Shown here piece by piece: positions 4,603 to 6,457 of a DNA stretch of 6,457 nt. The number at the start of each line of letters is the position of its first letter. Position 1 is the first letter of the stretch. Source of the stretch: an uncultured Selenomonas sp. Its GTDB lineage: Bacteria > Bacillota > Negativicutes > Selenomonadales > Selenomonadaceae. The notes beneath the pieces were generated by a model that ran no database searches, had not been told where the DNA came from, and saw only the letters and a list, made by a program, of their open reading frames with translations. The position numbers and the translations under genes are program-made. The DNA lies in the NCBI GenBank assembly GCA_937915915.1, contig CALGGN010000427.1:1-6457 (forward strand), given 5' to 3'.

Positions 4603-6457
4603 TTATATTTTAAACGAGCTAGAATTATCAACACTACCATTGACATTAGGGAGCATGCTTATCCACACCTGATCAAGCATCCCAATTTTCCCTCTCGGCA
4701 CTTTCGCCTTTTTCACCAGAGCATCCCTGATTTCCCGAAAATACTTACCTGATGTAATCAGAATGTAGTCGTAAGCTATACTTTCCAAATCTTTAACATC
4801 AATCTTTGGAAAATCAACACTCTTTTTATGAGCATCCACGGTGCCTATAATCTTATATTTCTCTCCCAAGCCTACCGGAGTGTATTTTCTCATAATTCTT
4901 CCATAAGAACTTCCTAATCCATAGATAATTATTTTTGCTCCGTCAGGCAGGCTGAAGAAACTTTTAAATATACCAGTACTTCTACCGTCTGTATCTGTCA
5001 GGCTACACACATAATCAAACAGCTTCTTTATATTGTCATAAAATGTCAAATCATTCTTAAAGTGGAAGTTATCTGCAATATGGCAAAAGAATTCATAAAC
5101 TTTCGTGCGCTTGGATATTTCTCCATATATAAAACGGAATTTAGCTAAAAGCATCTCAACAAACTTATCTTCAGGCGCAAAGCCATACTTGCGGTTTTCT
5201 TCATCCAAAAACTGAAGTAAATCTATCTCCTCCAACAGCAGATTTACCCACTCTCTTTCAGATAGGCCTTGTGGCACACGCCACCATGCAGCGAATACTT
5301 CATCCCTGTACCCATCCAAAGTAATCCCCATAGTCGTGCTAAGATTCTGCCTTATAAACATTGCTGCCATTTTATTCTGATTCTCCGCCTCTCCTCCAAA
5401 GAGACAGGCTGTCAGGTACTCATCATAGTTAACAATCCTATCAGGAGAAACACCCAATTCCTGCACAAGCTGCTGATATATAGCAAAATAATGTCGCTCG
5501 CTAGCTATCACTATATAATCATAAGAAAAGATTTTTAGCTCCAAGGGCGATAAAATAGGCACACCATCCTTCACATGCCCATGCTTTTCCTCAGCATTAT
5601 CAGTGTATGCCAATATTCTTCCATGATCATATCTGTTCAACAGTTTGCCACAATAATCACAAATGTCCCCCACTCCAAAAATAATCAGATTGGTATCAGA
5701 TTTTATCTGCAACTGCCTAAAAGGGGCAATTTCATCCTGGGCAGACTGCCACAGATCCTCTTTGATACGCTCACCTATGCCGCCATCCAGCACGGAAAAA
5801 TATTCTCTGTTGATACGCTGAGTAAGTTTTCGAGCAGTTTCCTCATCCTGTACATGGTCACAGAATTCAACCATACCCTTGGCGTCATAGGCTTTCTCAT
5901 ATGTATCCAACAAGGCCTCAATAGGCGGAGACATGGGCTCTTTATAATCCTCATTATAAATATAAAGCACAGGACAACCTACGGCTCCCGCCTCAACCAT
6001 GACTGCACTGCGGTCAATCATTATTGCATCAGCATTCATTAGAGAGGGACGGTAATCATCTGCCCAGTCTATGTACACATTCTCACACTGCCTAAGTTCC
6101 TTCAGCAAACGAATGGCCATGGTCCGCAGGTCAGACTTGATGGTTCTATCCGTATACTTAGGGTGTGGCAAGAAAATGAAGAATAAATCTTGATGTTCAC
6201 GGATGTATGAAACAAACTTCAAAAATTCCTCCAATTTGGGAGTAGCCTGGAGCTTTTTTTCTCCTATGGGAAACACTTTAGGAAAATGAGATTTCCAAAG
6301 TATAACTTTCCTATCCCCTATTTTTTCCTGAATTTCGGTTGGCAAAGAAAATGCTTCCTTATGAGCAAAAGCATCAAAACGTGGCAACCCTATGGACCGT
6401 ACGGCCTTGACATTTACACAATGCTTCTCATACTCATGTTTTATGGCCTCTGACATC
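4603..6457 (-). CDS. CDP-glycerol glycerophosphotransferase-like protein with two C-terminal Rossmann-type domains, 5' partial
   Basis: Visible residues 1-617 are the C-terminal part. An ATG at 6454-6456 exists, but the sequence starts inside a domain, just before the SIGLPRFDAF block (21-30), so the real start is very probably outside the window. Residues 1-240 resemble TagB/TagF-type transferases (PF04464-like), which move glycerol phosphate or related polyol phosphates from a CDP donor. They show ILWKSHFPK (52-60), FLPHPKY (95-101), ADDYRPSLMNADAIMIDRSAV (132-152) and the GCPVLYIYN block (160-168). H57 and H98 are candidate catalytic histidines. A Rossmann-like domain follows (LIIFGVG, 257-263; YDYIVIAS, 312-319). 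A mostly helical stretch runs from about 350 to 500. A second, similar Rossmann-like unit follows (KIIIYGLGSSYG, 508-519; YDYILITSG, 562-570). No membrane segment is visible. It leads the operon part seen here, with 16 bases to the next start. The true substrate is not certain. Confidence 0.75.
   Translation of the reverse strand, partial: MSEAIKHEYEKHCVNVKAVRSIGLPRFDAFAHKEAFSLPTEIQEKIGDRKVILWKSHFPKVFPIGEKKLQATPKLEEFLKFVSYIREHQDLFFIFLPHPKYTDRTIKSDLRTMAIRLLKELRQCENVYIDWADDYRPSLMNADAIMIDRSAVMVEAGAVGCPVLYIYNEDYKEPMSPPIEALLDTYEKAYDAKGMVEFCDHVQDEETARKLTQRINREYFSVLDGGIGERIKEDLWQSAQDEIAPFRQLQIKSDTNLIIFGVGDICDYCGKLLNRYDHGRILAYTDNAEEKHGHVKDGVPILSPLELKIFSYDYIVIASERHYFAIYQQLVQELGVSPDRIVNYDEYLTACLFGGEAENQNKMAAMFIRQNLSTTMGITLDGYRDEVFAAWWRVPQGLSEREWVNLLLEEIDLLQFLDEENRKYGFAPEDKFVEMLLAKFRFIYGEISKRTKVYEFFCHIADNFHFKNDLTFYDNIKKLFDYVCSLTDTDGRSTGIFKSFFSLPDGAKIIIYGLGSSYGRIMRKYTPVGLGEKYKIIGTVDAHKKSVDFPKIDVKDLESIAYDYILITSGKYFREIRDALVKKAKVPRGKIGMLDQVWISMLPNVNGSVDNSSSFKI

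Noticed and set aside
5575..6042. Plus-strand ORF of 155 codons
   Set aside because: It is antisense to the glycerophosphotransferase-like gene, with no recognisable protein features beyond chance hydrophobic stretches.

Overview
The window looks like a surface-polysaccharide locus from an anaerobic Bacillota. A member of the Negativicutes (Selenomonas-like) is my best guess. The reasons are the style of the Rpn-family protein at the left, strong AGGAGG-type ribosome binding sites, and the pairing of an O-antigen-type CDP-glucose gene with glycosyltransferase-like proteins. This placement is an inference from protein flavour, not a taxonomic match.

Layout. Positions 1-294 are a leader with a plausible extended -10 promoter (129-157) and a perfect Shine-Dalgarno sequence (194-203) that has no normal start codon after it. 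Positions 295-1234 (+) hold an Rpn/PD-(D/E)XK nuclease-like gene. Its reading frame is broken near 1030-1042, so the C-terminal tail lies in a separate overlapping ORF. A strong terminator (1311-1339) closes this unit. Everything to the right is on the minus strand and, read from high to low coordinates, looks like one operon: a large CDP-glycerol-glycerophosphotransferase-like protein cut by the window edge (4603-6457), a GT8 glycosyltransferase with an extra N-terminal domain (3021-4586), a decayed stub of an rfbF gene (2846-2978), a small Cas2/SinR-like protein of unknown role (2186-2689), and an intact rfbF (1383-2162).

How the genes fit together. The intact rfbF would make CDP-glucose, the entry point to CDP-3,6-dideoxyhexoses, while the GT8 enzyme and the glycerophosphotransferase-like enzyme would add sugar or polyol-phosphate units to a surface glycan. 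The rest of the CDP-sugar pathway (rfbG, rfbH) is not in the window. The rfbF start is present twice in the same orientation, once intact and once as a stub with a stop and a frameshift, with a Cas2-like gene and a palindrome-rich spacer between them. This suggests the locus was rearranged, with a divergent rfbF arriving together with, or next to, the Cas2-like gene. The Rpn unit converges on this operon and is probably a separate module.
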